Part shown: piece after piece, positions 45,848 through 55,097 of the stretch
How positions within the stretch are numbered: the stretch's first letter is position 1
Layout of the letters: every line of letters starts with the position of its first letter
Assembly (NCBI GenBank): GCA_964577955.1
Contig: CAZOAZ010000001.1
Location: 124,001 to 188,000 of the forward strand
Direction: 5' to 3'
Source: CADEEX01 sp964577955
GTDB lineage: Bacteria; Acidobacteriota; Vicinamibacteria; Vicinamibacterales; CAVVIG01
DNA length: 64,000 nt
Position numbers and translations under genes: made by a program
The notes under the pieces: model-generated
Databases searched by the model: none
The model's input: the letters and a program-made list of their open reading frames with translations, nothing else
What the model was told of the DNA's origin: nothing

Positions 45848-47752
45848 CTACCATCCACCACCACCGCCGCCGCCGGAGGATCCGCCGCCACCGCCGCCAC
45901 TGCTTCCACCGCCGCTCGAACTGCTTGAACTCGGCGCCGAGACGCCCGCGGCCATGCCGCTCGCCGCCGCGGCCCATCCCGCCGTGGCGCCGGCGCCGCC
46001 GGAGCGGCCGCTGCCGAAGCCCGTCCACGAGCTCGACGATGAACTGGAGCTGGAACTGCCGGACGATGACGAGTAGTCCGAGCGCGAGGAGTGACTGATG
46101 CCGGTGGACCCGTGTGTGACGGACCACGCGTCCATCTGTTTCTCGAGCTCAAAGGCGAGGAGCCACGGATACCAGTCGTCGTGCAGCGCGGGATTCTGGG
46201 TGCGCAGCTGCGACATGAAGTAGAGCCGTCCGGCTGCGAGCTCTTTCCGAAACGCAATCCCTTCGCGCCGCTGCCGTGACCGCAGCGCGTTGATCGCGGC
46301 GACGGTCGCCCCGAGCGCGAGCGCGACGACGACGGTGATCGTGAGCGTTGACAGGTACAGGTAGCCTGCGCCGACGTAGTACCAGAGAAATGCACCGACA
46401 CCGCCGGCGAATGCGGCGGGAAACAGCAGGCAAAGCAGCGCCTCGCCTAGACCCCAGTGCAGGCGCTTGCGGAACATGCCGCCGGGAATAGACGCGAGTC
46501 CAGCGACGAGCAAACTGCCCAGAAAGAGCAGAAACACCGCGAGGCCGGGCAGGTCGGCGGCGATCCAGTCGTAGATCGCCAGCGCCAGCCCGCCAAGCAG
46601 CAGCACCGCGGTCTCGATGCCGTAGCCCTTCGGTGCCTCGGCGAACGGGAACGTCGCTTTCAACGCGCTCGCGAGATCCTTTTCGATGACGCTGACGGGA
46701 TTGAACCCGGTCTTCTTGTAGTGCGACTTCACGTCCTCGGTACTGGTCGTCGTCCGCTCGCCGTAAAAGAGTTTGTCGATCAGATTCTTTTCGTAGCCCG
46801 CGAGCTTCGAGCGCGCGATCGTCATTCTCATCGTCAGCCCGCGATCGCTGACGCTCGACTCGATCTTCTTCTCGCTGGCCATTCGCGCCAGCAGCGCCAC
46901 GACTTCCGGCTGGCCGATGCTGTCGTCCCAGGCCGCCGACACGAGCTCCGCCGGGTGTTTCAAAATGTGTTCGCGGAGCCACGCTTCGTCGACGTCACCC
47001 GGCAGCGGCGCGAACCGTCCCTTGAGCCCTTCGGACAGGAGCACCCAGACGATCGAGACGAGCGGCACGGCGATGAGCGCGAGGATCGCGGCACGGATCG
47101 CCGGAGGCCGCGAGTCGTCGTAGATCACCGGCGTGCCGGCGCCGACGTACTTGAGCGGAATCGTCAGGACGAACTTATTGCCGGGCGAGAGATCGGTCGC
47201 GGTGTATTGGTCCTTGATCGGGGTGATGGCCTCCCACGCCGGGTCAACCGTCAGCCGGAGCTCGAACCGCTTGATATCGCCGACGCGATCGGGAAACGCG
47301 AAGTCGTGATCGAGGGTGTACTGCTCGCCGTTGACCTGCAGGATCCCCGAGAGCGTGTAGCGCAGCTGGTAGCGGATCGCGGTGTTGTTGAACGGCGGAT
47401 CGGACGTCTCGCGGCTCCGCCAACGGAGCGTCTCGCGGTTGGTGAACGAATAGTTGTCCACGAGGCTGAGGCCACCATCGGTCATCGGCTGCCAGGACGT
47501 GCCGACCATGCGCGACATCCCGTCGAACGTCAGTCGCTGGCGCGGCCGGATGTTGAACGTCCGCTCGCCGCCGTTCCAGTCGCCGCTGAACACCATCGTC
47601 TGTTCTTCGGTCACCTGCAGGCTGCCGTCGGCATTCAGGTGCGCGGTGACCGACAGCAGATCCCAATGCAGCTCGCGCTGCGCAAACGCAGTGGCTGGGA
47701 CGACGAGGAGGAGGAAGGCGACGACCCAGACGCGAAGGAGGCGAAGAACCAT
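45848..47752 (-). CDS. DUF2207 domain membrane protein with Ser/Gly-rich tail
   Basis: A 634-residue protein with signal peptide VWVVAFLLLVVPATAFAQ. The extracytoplasmic DUF2207 domain (about 25-205: ELHWDLLSVTAHLNADGSLQVTEEQTM, FSGDWNGGERTFNI, VIRYQLRYTLSGI-like strands) is followed by a helix (ILALIAVPLVSIVWVLLSEG), a cytoplasmic region and more helices (LALAIYDWIAADLPGLAVFLLFLG, TLTITVVVALALGATVAAI). The C-terminal tail is a low-complexity Ser-run then Gly-run ending in Trp, typical of this family. ATG 47752 is used; upstream codons in frame look non-coding. The function is unknown. Confidence 0.88.
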   Translation of the reverse strand: MVLRLLRVWVVAFLLLVVPATAFAQRELHWDLLSVTAHLNADGSLQVTEEQTMVFSGDWNGGERTFNIRPRQRLTFDGMSRMVGTSWQPMTDGGLSLVDNYSFTNRETLRWRSRETSDPPFNNTAIRYQLRYTLSGILQVNGEQYTLDHDFAFPDRVGDIKRFELRLTVDPAWEAITPIKDQYTATDLSPGNKFVLTIPLKYVGAGTPVIYDDSRPPAIRAAILALIAVPLVSIVWVLLSEGLKGRFAPLPGDVDEAWLREHILKHPAELVSAAWDDSIGQPEVVALLARMASEKKIESSVSDRGLTMRMTIARSKLAGYEKNLIDKLFYGERTTTSTEDVKSHYKKTGFNPVSVIEKDLASALKATFPFAEAPKGYGIETAVLLLGGLALAIYDWIAADLPGLAVFLLFLGSLLVAGLASIPGGMFRKRLHWGLGEALLCLLFPAAFAGGVGAFLWYYVGAGYLYLSTLTITVVVALALGATVAAINALRSRQRREGIAFRKELAAGRLYFMSQLRTQNPALHDDWYPWLLAFELEKQMDAWSVTHGSTGISHSSRSDYSSSSGSSSSSSSSSSWTGFGSGRSGGAGATAGWAAAASGMAAGVSAPSSSSSSGGGSSGGGGGGSSGGGGGGGW

Positions 47753-47799
47753 GCGCCCATCGTAACCGGGCCGTCCGCGGCGCTGCCCTGAGCGACCGC

Positions 47800-49707
47800 T
47801 CACTCGAGCGCCTCGCGCACCTTGTGGGCCAGCGTGGTGATCGTGAAGGGCTTCTGCAGGAACCACACGCCGGGATCCAGGGTGGCATGCTGGACGCCGA
47901 GGCTCTCGGCGTACCCCGACACGAAGAGGACACGGAGTCCGGGGGCGAGCGCGGTCAGCCGGCGGGCCAGATCGCGTCCGTTCATGCCCGGCATGACGAC
48001 GTCGGTGATCAGCAGGTCGACGGATCTGGGCTGGTCTTCAACGAGGCGAATCGCTTCCTCGGGAGTACCGGCGCTCAAGACCGCGTACCCGAGCCGCTCG
48101 AGCACGCGACGCTCCAGCTGAAGGACGCCGGGCTCGTCCTCGACGAGCAGGATCGTTTCGTGCCCGGTGCGCGGCGCGGTGACGGCGGCGGCGCCGTCGG
48201 CCGCCGCGCCCGGCCCGGTCGCAGCCACCGGGAAGTACATGTGAAAGGTGGTCCCTTTGGAGACCTCACTCGACACCTTCATGAAACCGCCGCTCTGTTT
48301 GACAATGCCGAACACCGTAGCGAGGCCGAGCCCCGTCCCTCGGTTCTCCTTGGTGGTGAAGAAGGGCTCGAAGATGTGGTTGAGCGTATCGGCGTTCATT
48401 CCGCGCCCGTCATCGACGATCGACAGATGGACGAAGCGGCCGGTCGCGGCGTCCGGGTGTCCCGCCCCGTGACCGTCGTCCAGCGTCGCGTTCTCGGTGG
48501 CAATCGTGATGTGCCCGACATCCTCGATGGCGTCGCGGGCATTGATGCAGAGATTCGTGAGGACCTGCTCGATTTGGTTAGGGTCGGCTTCGATCGCCCA
48601 GAGGCCGCTGTGCGGCCGCCACTCCAGGATGATGTCTTCACCAATCAGCCGGCCCAGCAGTCCGAGCGCGTTCGACACGCAATCATTCAGGTTCAACTGG
48701 ACGGGCTGCACCACCTGCCGGCGACTGAAGGTCAGGAGCTGTTGTGTCAGGCGCGCGGAGTGTTCCGCGGCGTGTTGAATCTGCTCGAGTTGTTCGCGCA
48801 TGGGGCTGTCGGCGGCGCTGGCCAGCGCCAGCTCCGCGTTCCCGGCGATCACGGTGAGCATGTTGTTGAAGTCGTGTGCCACACCGCCGGCGAGGCGTCC
48901 GATCGCTTCCAGCTTCTCGCGTTGGAGGTCGAGTTGCTGCGCGCGGCGCTGATCGGTGACGTCCACGGATACGCCGATGACCTCGGTCACACGACCGTCA
49001 GGGTCGACGAGCGGGGCATAGCGCGTCTCCCAGGTCAGGCCGCCGAATTCGCCGTCGGCGGCGAAGCGCTCGCCCGAGAGCGCCCGGTCGATGTAGCCGC
49101 TGCCCCGTGGATCCGGCGACACGTCGTCGGCGATGCGTCCGACAAGTTCGTCGGGTTTCATTCCGACCTTATCCAGCGCCATTCCCGCGGTGAAGCGAAA
49201 TCGGCGATCGGTGCCGAGGGCGAAAACCACGGCCGGGAGGTTGGCGACGATCTCGCGCATCCGCGCTTCGCTTTGAAGCGCGCGCTGCTCGGCGCGCCGC
49301 AGTTCCGTGACGTCCTGCGCGAGCACCAGCGCATACTTCACCGCGCCATCGACGCCGGGGACCGGCACATAGGTGTACGCGTACGACAGATCGCCGAACG
49401 GCAATTCGGCCGTGAAGCGGCGGCCGTTCAGGGCGGCGCGCAGGTTGGGTTCGACCATCGCGGCAAATGCCGGATCGACGGCGTCGTGTAACAACTTGCC
49501 TTCGAGCGACGCCTTCGTGTTGCCGTGCCTGGCGATCTCCGGTCCGTCGGCGAGGACGAACCGCAGATCGTGGTCGAACATCATGACGGCGCTGTTGGGC
49601 AGGTGGGTGACCAGCAGCTCGTAGAGATCGGGCAGGATCTGATGCCTCCTGCCGTCTGGCGCCGACTCCGGACCGGGAGATCTCATCATCGTGTCGTCGC
49701 GTTGCAC
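47800..49707 (-). CDS. PAS-domain hybrid histidine kinase with C-terminal receiver
   Basis: A 635-residue soluble sensor. Two PAS modules (about 25-135, VMMFDHDLRFVLADG; and 145-260, VVFALGTDRRFRF) precede an HisKA domain with phospho-His in GGVAHDFNNMLTVIAGNAE. The HATPase domain shows NLCINARDAIED, VDDGRGMN and GTGLGLATVFGIV, and the C-terminal receiver shows VEDEPGVLQLERRVLE and phospho-Asp in LLITDVVMPGMNG. No membrane helix is seen, so it reads a cytoplasmic signal. It lies 47 bp upstream of the DUF2207 gene on the same strand. No separate DNA-binding partner is encoded nearby. Confidence 0.93.
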   Translation of the reverse strand: MQRDDTMMRSPGPESAPDGRRHQILPDLYELLVTHLPNSAVMMFDHDLRFVLADGPEIARHGNTKASLEGKLLHDAVDPAFAAMVEPNLRAALNGRRFTAELPFGDLSYAYTYVPVPGVDGAVKYALVLAQDVTELRRAEQRALQSEARMREIVANLPAVVFALGTDRRFRFTAGMALDKVGMKPDELVGRIADDVSPDPRGSGYIDRALSGERFAADGEFGGLTWETRYAPLVDPDGRVTEVIGVSVDVTDQRRAQQLDLQREKLEAIGRLAGGVAHDFNNMLTVIAGNAELALASAADSPMREQLEQIQHAAEHSARLTQQLLTFSRRQVVQPVQLNLNDCVSNALGLLGRLIGEDIILEWRPHSGLWAIEADPNQIEQVLTNLCINARDAIEDVGHITIATENATLDDGHGAGHPDAATGRFVHLSIVDDGRGMNADTLNHIFEPFFTTKENRGTGLGLATVFGIVKQSGGFMKVSSEVSKGTTFHMYFPVAATGPGAAADGAAAVTAPRTGHETILLVEDEPGVLQLERRVLERLGYAVLSAGTPEEAIRLVEDQPRSVDLLITDVVMPGMNGRDLARRLTALAPGLRVLFVSGYAESLGVQHATLDPGVWFLQKPFTITTLAHKVREALE

Positions 49708-49928
49708 GGCGTCCAGATGGTCAGTGTCGCGGCATTATTCCACGAGCCGCCGGTTCGGCGGCTATCGAGATCGCGCCGCCCGTGTACCCGTCCACGATGC
49801 ACCACCATGTTCGGCCCCGGAGAGATCGTGTTCGAGCAGGCGACCGCGAGTTGCGGGGCCTTCGTCGCCATGGGACCGGCCGGCATTGACGTCTCTCTTT
49901 GGCCGGACCTCACATGGTCGGTCCGAGG

Positions 49929-49946
49929 GTCCGGGTGAAGCCGGAC
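49929..49946. repeat. Type B palindrome, degenerate
   Basis: GTCCGGGTGAAGCCGGAC lies 31 bp before the DUF2157-like gene, with a decayed neighbour (GGCCGGACCTCACATGGTCGGTCC, 49900-49925 region). The remaining ~190 bp from 49708 show no gene I can support. Confidence 0.65.
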
Positions 49947-49977
49947 GTCGCACAGAACAGCCGATAAGCTTTCCAGC

Positions 49978-50922
49978 ATGCGCACGATCGAGCAGATCGA
50001 CCAGTGGGTCGCCGCCGGGCTGATGGCCCGCGAACAGCGCGATCGGATAGCGCCGCTGGTCCTGGGAGAGCGGATTCCGGTCTTCGCGGAGCTGAACGCC
50101 GCGCTCTATCTCGGCGTCCTGGCCTTCGCAGCAGGCGCGGCATGGACGGTGAACACCTACGCCGCGGACTGGGGCGACATCGCGATCCTCCTGCCCGCGA
50201 CGCTGGTCGTCCTGGCCTGCGCGTTCTACTGCGTCCGCAAGGCGCCGCCCTATTCGAACGAGCAGGTCGCGTCGCCCACGCTGGCCTTCGACTACGCGCT
50301 GTATCTCGGCTGCCTGATCTTCGGCACCGAACTCGGATACATCGAGTACCGCTTCGGCGTCCTGCAAGGGCAGTGGGACACCTGGCTGCTGCTCGCCGCC
50401 CTCGTCTATTTCGCGCTGGCGTACCGGTTCGACAACCGGTTCGTGCTGTCATTCGGCATCGCCACGCTCGGCGGCTGGTTCGGCGTCCGCATCTCGCGCT
50501 TCACCGTCGTCGCGGTGGACGCGATTCGGCTGTCGGCGTTGACCTACGCCGCGATCGTCACGGTGGGCGGCGTCGGACTGCATGCACAGCGGATCAAACG
50601 CCATTTCGTGGAGACGTATCTTCACGTGGCCGCGAACGTCGCGTTGGCGGCGCTGCTGTCCGGGACGTTCGACGCCGGCAGGCCGTTGCTCTGGCTGCTC
50701 GGTCTGTTCGTCGTCGCCGCCGGCGCGATCGCGGCTGGCGTCCGCTATCGCCGGTTTGCGTTCGTCGTCTACGGCACGCTCTACGGCTACGTCGGGATCA
50801 GCGCCCGCATTCTCGACGGAATGCGCGGAGACGCCCTGCCGTTGTTCTACATCACCGTCTCCGCGGCCGCCGTCATCATCGGCCTCGTCGTCCTTTCACG
50901 ACGGTTCGGGAGGCACGAATGA
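49978..50922 (+). CDS. DUF2157-like integral membrane protein
   Basis: A 314-residue protein. The cytoplasmic N-terminus (IEQIDQWVAAGLMAREQRDRI) is the W-GLI/L-EQ signature of DUF2157 proteins, followed by about nine hydrophobic helices (AALYLGVLAFAAGAAWTV, IAILLPATLVVLACAFY, LPLFYITVSAAAVIIGLVVLS). The role is unknown. The stop overlaps the next start as ATGA. Confidence 0.82.
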   Translation: MRTIEQIDQWVAAGLMAREQRDRIAPLVLGERIPVFAELNAALYLGVLAFAAGAAWTVNTYAADWGDIAILLPATLVVLACAFYCVRKAPPYSNEQVASPTLAFDYALYLGCLIFGTELGYIEYRFGVLQGQWDTWLLLAALVYFALAYRFDNRFVLSFGIATLGGWFGVRISRFTVVAVDAIRLSALTYAAIVTVGGVGLHAQRIKRHFVETYLHVAANVALAALLSGTFDAGRPLLWLLGLFVVAAGAIAAGVRYRRFAFVVYGTLYGYVGISARILDGMRGDALPLFYITVSAAAVIIGLVVLSRRFGRHE

Positions 50923-52082
50923 GACGCTACGACCTTCGTGACGAAGAGCGGCTCCGGCTGCAGAGGCACGTGCGCGATTGGGCCGGTGCCGGCCTGTTGA
51001 CGGTTGCCCAGGCATCCGCGATCGACGTGGAGCTGCGGACGCCGCTTCGAAGCACCGGCACGATGCTGCGGCTCGGGCTGGCGATCTTCACATTCATCTG
51101 CGCCATCGCCGCAACCGCCTTCGTGTCCGTCGTCTTCAACGTCCGTGGCGAGGGAGCGGCGGCCGCCCTGTGTGGTCTCGCCGCCGTCGCGGCGTTCGTC
51201 GCGGCGGATCAGTTCGCAGGGGCCAAGCACTTTCATCGTCACGGTGTGGAAGAAGCCTTGGCCGTGTGCGCGGTCGCCTTTGCGACGGTCAGCGTCGTGT
51301 TGACCTTGGGGCAGATCGGCCGCTGGTCCGAGGATCTCATCGCCGTCGGCCTGACCGTTGCCGCAGGGCTTTCAGTGCTCTGCTACGTGCGCTTCGGTTT
51401 TCAGTACGCGGCGATCGCGGCTCTCGTGCTGGCCGCGCTCATTCCGCTTCCGCTCGAGATGCGATCAGAGGTCAAGCGCCTGTTCGCCGCGGCGGTGTGT
51501 GCTGGCGCGTTCGTGACGGCTCGGGTGGCGAGGTCACGCGCCAGCAGCGAAATCCTGGAGGACGACGCGGATGTCGTCAGCGCGGCGGCGTTTGCCGGTA
51601 TCTACATCGCATTGAACCTGCAGCTGGTGCCGGTCGAACTTGGGGTCGTGCGTGGCGAGGCCCGGTGGTTCTGGTGGCTCACTTACGCGTGCACCTGGCT
51701 GCTTCCAGTTGCGGGCCTGTGGCGCGCGATCGGCGCGCGCGATCGGACACAGCTGCGCGTGAGCGTGGTGCTGTTGGTCGTCACGCTGGTGACCAACAAG
51801 CCGTATCTCGGCTGGGCCAGGAATACGTGGGATCCGATGCTGCTTGGTGTCGTGTTGATGGTCACCGCGCTGGTCGTCCGCCGATGGCTGGCATCAGGTG
51901 CCGATCATCAGCGCGGAGGATTTACGGCGGACCGTATCCTGCCGAGCGAGGAGGAGGCCGTACAGCTCGCTGGCCTCGCGTCAGCGGCCGTTCACATGCG
52001 TCCTGGGGCTCAGCCGGTGCCGACGCCGCCGACATTCGGCGATGGACGCTCAGGCGGTGGCGGAGCGACCGGCAGTTTCTGA
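50919..52082 (+). CDS. Second DUF2157-like/DUF4401-like membrane protein
   Basis: A 387-residue protein. The N-terminus (RLQRHVRDWAGAGLLTVAQASAID) repeats the soluble signature of the preceding protein, then about ten helices follow (MLRLGLAIFTFICAIAATAFV, AAAALCGLAAVAAFVAA, LRVSVVLLVVTLVTNK). The C-terminal tail (PVPTPPTFGDGRSGGGGATGSF) is Pro/Gly-rich. I place the start at ATG 50919, coupled to the previous stop. The two together look like a split or duplicated membrane unit. The last 73 bp are antisense to the end of the DUF2235 gene. Confidence 0.8.
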   Translation: MRRYDLRDEERLRLQRHVRDWAGAGLLTVAQASAIDVELRTPLRSTGTMLRLGLAIFTFICAIAATAFVSVVFNVRGEGAAAALCGLAAVAAFVAADQFAGAKHFHRHGVEEALAVCAVAFATVSVVLTLGQIGRWSEDLIAVGLTVAAGLSVLCYVRFGFQYAAIAALVLAALIPLPLEMRSEVKRLFAAAVCAGAFVTARVARSRASSEILEDDADVVSAAAFAGIYIALNLQLVPVELGVVRGEARWFWWLTYACTWLLPVAGLWRAIGARDRTQLRVSVVLLVVTLVTNKPYLGWARNTWDPMLLGVVLMVTALVVRRWLASGADHQRGGFTADRILPSEEEAVQLAGLASAAVHMRPGAQPVPTPPTFGDGRSGGGGATGSF

Positions 52083-53233
52083 CCGACCACCCACGTTTCG
52101 TCCGTTGTCCGGAGGAAACGCTCGGCTTCGGCAAGATCGAGTCCTGCCTCTGTCAGCGTCGGAGGCCGATACCAGGGCCATTTCGCGAATCGTTCGATCG
52201 CCGTCCGGTGCACGTGCTCGCCCGGCGCGAGCCGCCGCGGCCTGCCTTTGAACCCGGTTGTCAGCGCGGGAATCGTCCACTCCGCTGGCTCGTAGTCGCC
52301 GTCGTCGCGCCGGCGTCTCGAGCGGCGCGGCACGAGTTCGGCTGGTTTCCAGAAGGTCGTCATGCTGTCGTGCTGGTTCGTTGCGAAATCGGGCTCGGAA
52401 CTTCGAGCGGTACCAAGAACCGCAGCCAATCGCGCCGGATCGAAGGCCAGGTCGGCGATTTGTGGATCTGAAGGAACCTTCCCGACCTCGCGGATCATCC
52501 AGTCGAGCGTAATCGCCCAGAGCCGTCCGGTGTTTGCATCGTAGCCACCGCCGACGTCGCTGTGCACACCGGCGAACCAGAATTCGGCGACGTGCTGGTG
52601 CGCGAGCGTGGTCCAGCGATTCTGCCGAAAGAACGCGCGGCGTTCGTCGATGGCGATGGCGTGCGCGACTCGCTGGACCGCGGGGTTCCTGGCCGTGTTC
52701 GGCCAGTGAATCGGCGACCAGACATTGCCCATCGAGGTCACGGTGTCCCACAAACCGAGAAACTCGATCGTCACGGGGCGAGAGAACGTCTTCTTGAAGC
52801 CACCGACGACCGGAAAGTCTCCCGCGTGTTGAAAGAGACGCATCGCGTACGGCTCGAGCGTCAAGAGCTGCGGCTCCAGAAGGCCGACGCGATAGAGCAT
52901 CGCCGCCAGCGCCCGGGCCTCCAGCGCGCCGCGGCTGAACCCGAAGAGGAACAGGCGATCGCCGGGCTGGTAGGTCTGGGCGAGAAAAGCGTACGCGTCG
53001 GATACGTTTTGACTGACGCCAAGACCGAACGCCAGCCCCAGGAGCATCTGGACCTTCTGCGACGTCTTCGAGAGCGTGCCGGGCTCCCAAATCGTTCCCA
53101 CCCCAGGGTCGTAGTAGGCGATCTGTGTCGTCGGACTGTGCGCGAGCGCCTGAAAGAGACGGACGACGTTGGTGTTGTGAGCGGAGAATTGGTTGTCCGT
53201 GCCGTCGAGGCACACAACGAGGTTGCGGGGCAT
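52010..53233 (-). CDS. DUF2235 (Tle1-like) alpha/beta hydrolase
   Basis: A 407-residue protein without signal peptide. It has RNLVVCLDGTDNQF at the start, NVVRLFQAL, YYDPGVGT, the nucleophile elbow GFSRGALEARALA (about residue 100), a lid region with FLGLWDTVTS, and HSDVGGGYDA with the acid/His residues. DUF2235 includes the Tle1 phospholipase effectors of type VI secretion and many stand-alone lipases. No secretion-system gene is in the window, so an effector role is unsupported. Its 3' end overlaps the convergent DUF2157-like gene by 73 bp. Confidence 0.9.
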   Translation of the reverse strand: MPRNLVVCLDGTDNQFSAHNTNVVRLFQALAHSPTTQIAYYDPGVGTIWEPGTLSKTSQKVQMLLGLAFGLGVSQNVSDAYAFLAQTYQPGDRLFLFGFSRGALEARALAAMLYRVGLLEPQLLTLEPYAMRLFQHAGDFPVVGGFKKTFSRPVTIEFLGLWDTVTSMGNVWSPIHWPNTARNPAVQRVAHAIAIDERRAFFRQNRWTTLAHQHVAEFWFAGVHSDVGGGYDANTGRLWAITLDWMIREVGKVPSDPQIADLAFDPARLAAVLGTARSSEPDFATNQHDSMTTFWKPAELVPRRSRRRRDDGDYEPAEWTIPALTTGFKGRPRRLAPGEHVHRTAIERFAKWPWYRPPTLTEAGLDLAEAERFLRTTDETWVVGQKLPVAPPPPERPSPNVGGVGTG

Positions 53234-53248
53234 GTGGCTGGGCTCGCA

Positions 53249-53264
53249 CAGGCTAAGGCCTGTC
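53249..53264. repeat. Type A palindrome, shortened
   Basis: ACAGGCTAAGGCCTGT lies 15 bp upstream of the DUF2235 start, in the divergent gap before the M28 peptidase. Confidence 0.7.
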
Positions 53265-53377
53265 CCTCGCGATGTCGAGTCGATACAACTTGTTACAGGT
53301 CCTTCAAAAGCAGCTCTGTACAGTCCCGTCAGGCGGTAAACTGACGCCCGTCTCGTTCACTCTTTGAGGGTTCGCCC

Positions 53378-55006
53378 ATGTCCCGACGCCTGACGTTCTT
53401 CGCCACGCTTTTCGCGCTCGCCGTTGTTGCGGTGGCCTTTGCCCAGACCCGTCCCCGGCCCGCCGGCGCAGCGGCGCCGCCCGCGGGGCCGTGGTTTGGC
53501 GTCCCGCTGCCGCCGAAACTGAGCGGCGTCCCGGCGGTGATCGTCGGCGACCGCGGCGTCCGGCCGGCCATCGTGCCGCAGGGCGAGGCGAGCTACCGCG
53601 AACTCGAAGGCAAGACGATCCGCGCCGACCTCGAAACCATCGTCGGCTTCTCGAAGGAGAGCCGCGCAACGAAGGAAGTGGGTACGGGCCAACTGTGGGG
53701 ACGCATCACCGGCCTGCCGTCGAGCAGCAAGACGATTCGCTGGGCCGCGGATCAGTTGACGAAGGCCGGGATCAAGGACGTCAAGCTTCAGGAAATGTCG
53801 CAGGATGCCAACTCGCGGCTGACGCTGCAGACGGCGTGGGAAGTGAAGCTGCTCGGCGACGCGACGTTCGGTCCCGGAACCGCGGATCTGATTCTCGAAT
53901 CGGCGATGCCGGTCGGCAATGAAATCCCTGGCGGCACGCTGACGGCGCCGCTCGCGTTCGCCGGATCGGCGGATCAGGCGATCATTCCGAAGCTCGACGT
54001 CAAGGGGAAGATCGCCGTGCAACTCGTCGTCCCGCAGGCGCACATGGTGTTCGACCGCGGCGCGGTGTCGCCGCGCGGACAGGAATTGATGAAGCGCGGC
54101 GCGGTCGCGGTGCTCACGCTGCTGCGGCATCCGGGCAACGAGCACGCGAAGGATCTCGGTGGCTGCGGCGGTCCCTGCTTCAACATCGGCGGCAAGGACG
54201 GCTGGTTCCTCGAACGCGTGCTCAACCGCGCGGCGGAGCAGGGTAAAGAAGTGCGCGCGCAGCTGTCGCTCAAGATGGAGAGCCGCACCGGCTTGAAGGC
54301 CGAAAACGCGGTTGCGGTCATTCCTGGCAAGAGCGAGGAAGTCATCGTCCTCGATGCGCACGCGGACGCGTGGTTCGACGGCGCGGGCGACAACGGCGAC
54401 GGCCTCGCCGTGTTGCTGGCACTGGGTCGCCATTTCGCGAAGCCCGAAAACAAACCGGATCGGACGCTCGCGCTGATCGTCAGCGCCGGGCATCATACGG
54501 CGGGGCTGAACGGTCCGCGCGGGTTCGTCAACGCGAATCCGGATCTCGTCAAGCGCGCGGTCGTGGCGGTCAACATCGAGCACGTCGCGCAGCGCAACTT
54601 CGGTCTCGGCAGAAGCGTCGCCGCCGACGGCTATCGCGAAACGGTCGCCGACTCCGGCGAAGCGCCGATTACCGCCGGCATCACCAACGAGTCGCCGTAT
54701 CTCAACACGCTGTTCCAGCAGGGCGTGGCACGCTACGGCACCAACTTCGTGTCCGAGCCGTCGCCGATGGCGAGCGGCGAGAGCGGTGGGTTCGCGCCGA
54801 TGAACGTCGCGGTGATCACCATCATGCAGGCGCCGCCGCTCTACCACACGACCGGCGAGGTGCTGGACGTGATCTCGACGCCAGGCCTCGAGCGCATGGC
54901 GCGCTTCCTGGCCTACTTCGTCAAGCAGGCGGGCAAGGCGCCGAAGACGGACATCAATCCTCCGGGCCGTCAGAACCGCCGCGCCACCGACGACGACCGG
55001 CAGTAG
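53378..55006 (+). CDS. Exported M28 family peptidase with PA-like insert
   Basis: A 542-residue protein with signal peptide TFFATLFALAVVAVAFAQ. A proline-rich linker precedes the front domain, then a PA-like segment (GKIAVQLVVPQAH, MKRGAVAVLTLLRHPG). The M28 catalytic part shows VIVLDAHADAWFDGAGDNGDG (H-x-D and the second Asp ligands), an acidic region in VVAVNIEHVAQ and later PLYHTTGEVLDVIS with a His ligand. The usual catalytic Glu-Glu pair is not clearly present and should be examined. It is probably an aminopeptidase in the periplasm. A CTCTTTGAGGG stretch precedes ATG 53378. Confidence 0.87.
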   Translation: MSRRLTFFATLFALAVVAVAFAQTRPRPAGAAAPPAGPWFGVPLPPKLSGVPAVIVGDRGVRPAIVPQGEASYRELEGKTIRADLETIVGFSKESRATKEVGTGQLWGRITGLPSSSKTIRWAADQLTKAGIKDVKLQEMSQDANSRLTLQTAWEVKLLGDATFGPGTADLILESAMPVGNEIPGGTLTAPLAFAGSADQAIIPKLDVKGKIAVQLVVPQAHMVFDRGAVSPRGQELMKRGAVAVLTLLRHPGNEHAKDLGGCGGPCFNIGGKDGWFLERVLNRAAEQGKEVRAQLSLKMESRTGLKAENAVAVIPGKSEEVIVLDAHADAWFDGAGDNGDGLAVLLALGRHFAKPENKPDRTLALIVSAGHHTAGLNGPRGFVNANPDLVKRAVVAVNIEHVAQRNFGLGRSVAADGYRETVADSGEAPITAGITNESPYLNTLFQQGVARYGTNFVSEPSPMASGESGGFAPMNVAVITIMQAPPLYHTTGEVLDVISTPGLERMARFLAYFVKQAGKAPKTDINPPGRQNRRATDDDRQ

Positions 55007-55022
55007 ACATCACGCCTTGTGG

Positions 55023-55042
55023 GGTCCGGCTTCAGCCGGACC
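55023..55042. repeat. Type B palindrome
   Basis: GGTCCGGCTTCAGCCGGACC lies between convergent genes. Confidence 0.85.
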
Positions 55043-55060
55043 TCACGCCTCATCCATGCA

Positions 55061-55078
55061 ATCCGGCTAAAGCCGGAC
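55061..55078. repeat. Type B palindrome, inverted GGTGGCGTCCGG form
   Basis: ATCCGGCTAAAGCCGGAC followed by GCCACCGG, 18 bp after the preceding copy. Confidence 0.8.
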
Positions 55079-55097
55079 GCCACCGGACTCCGCTGTC

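Noticed and set aside
49708..49977. Small ORFs in the gap before the DUF2157-like gene
   Set aside because: The frames are Arg/Ser/Pro-rich, lack a ribosome-binding site, and run into the start of the real gene.
52010..53233. DUF2235 protein as a type VI secretion effector
   Set aside because: No VgrG, Hcp, PAAR or immunity gene is nearby; only the enzyme fold is supported.
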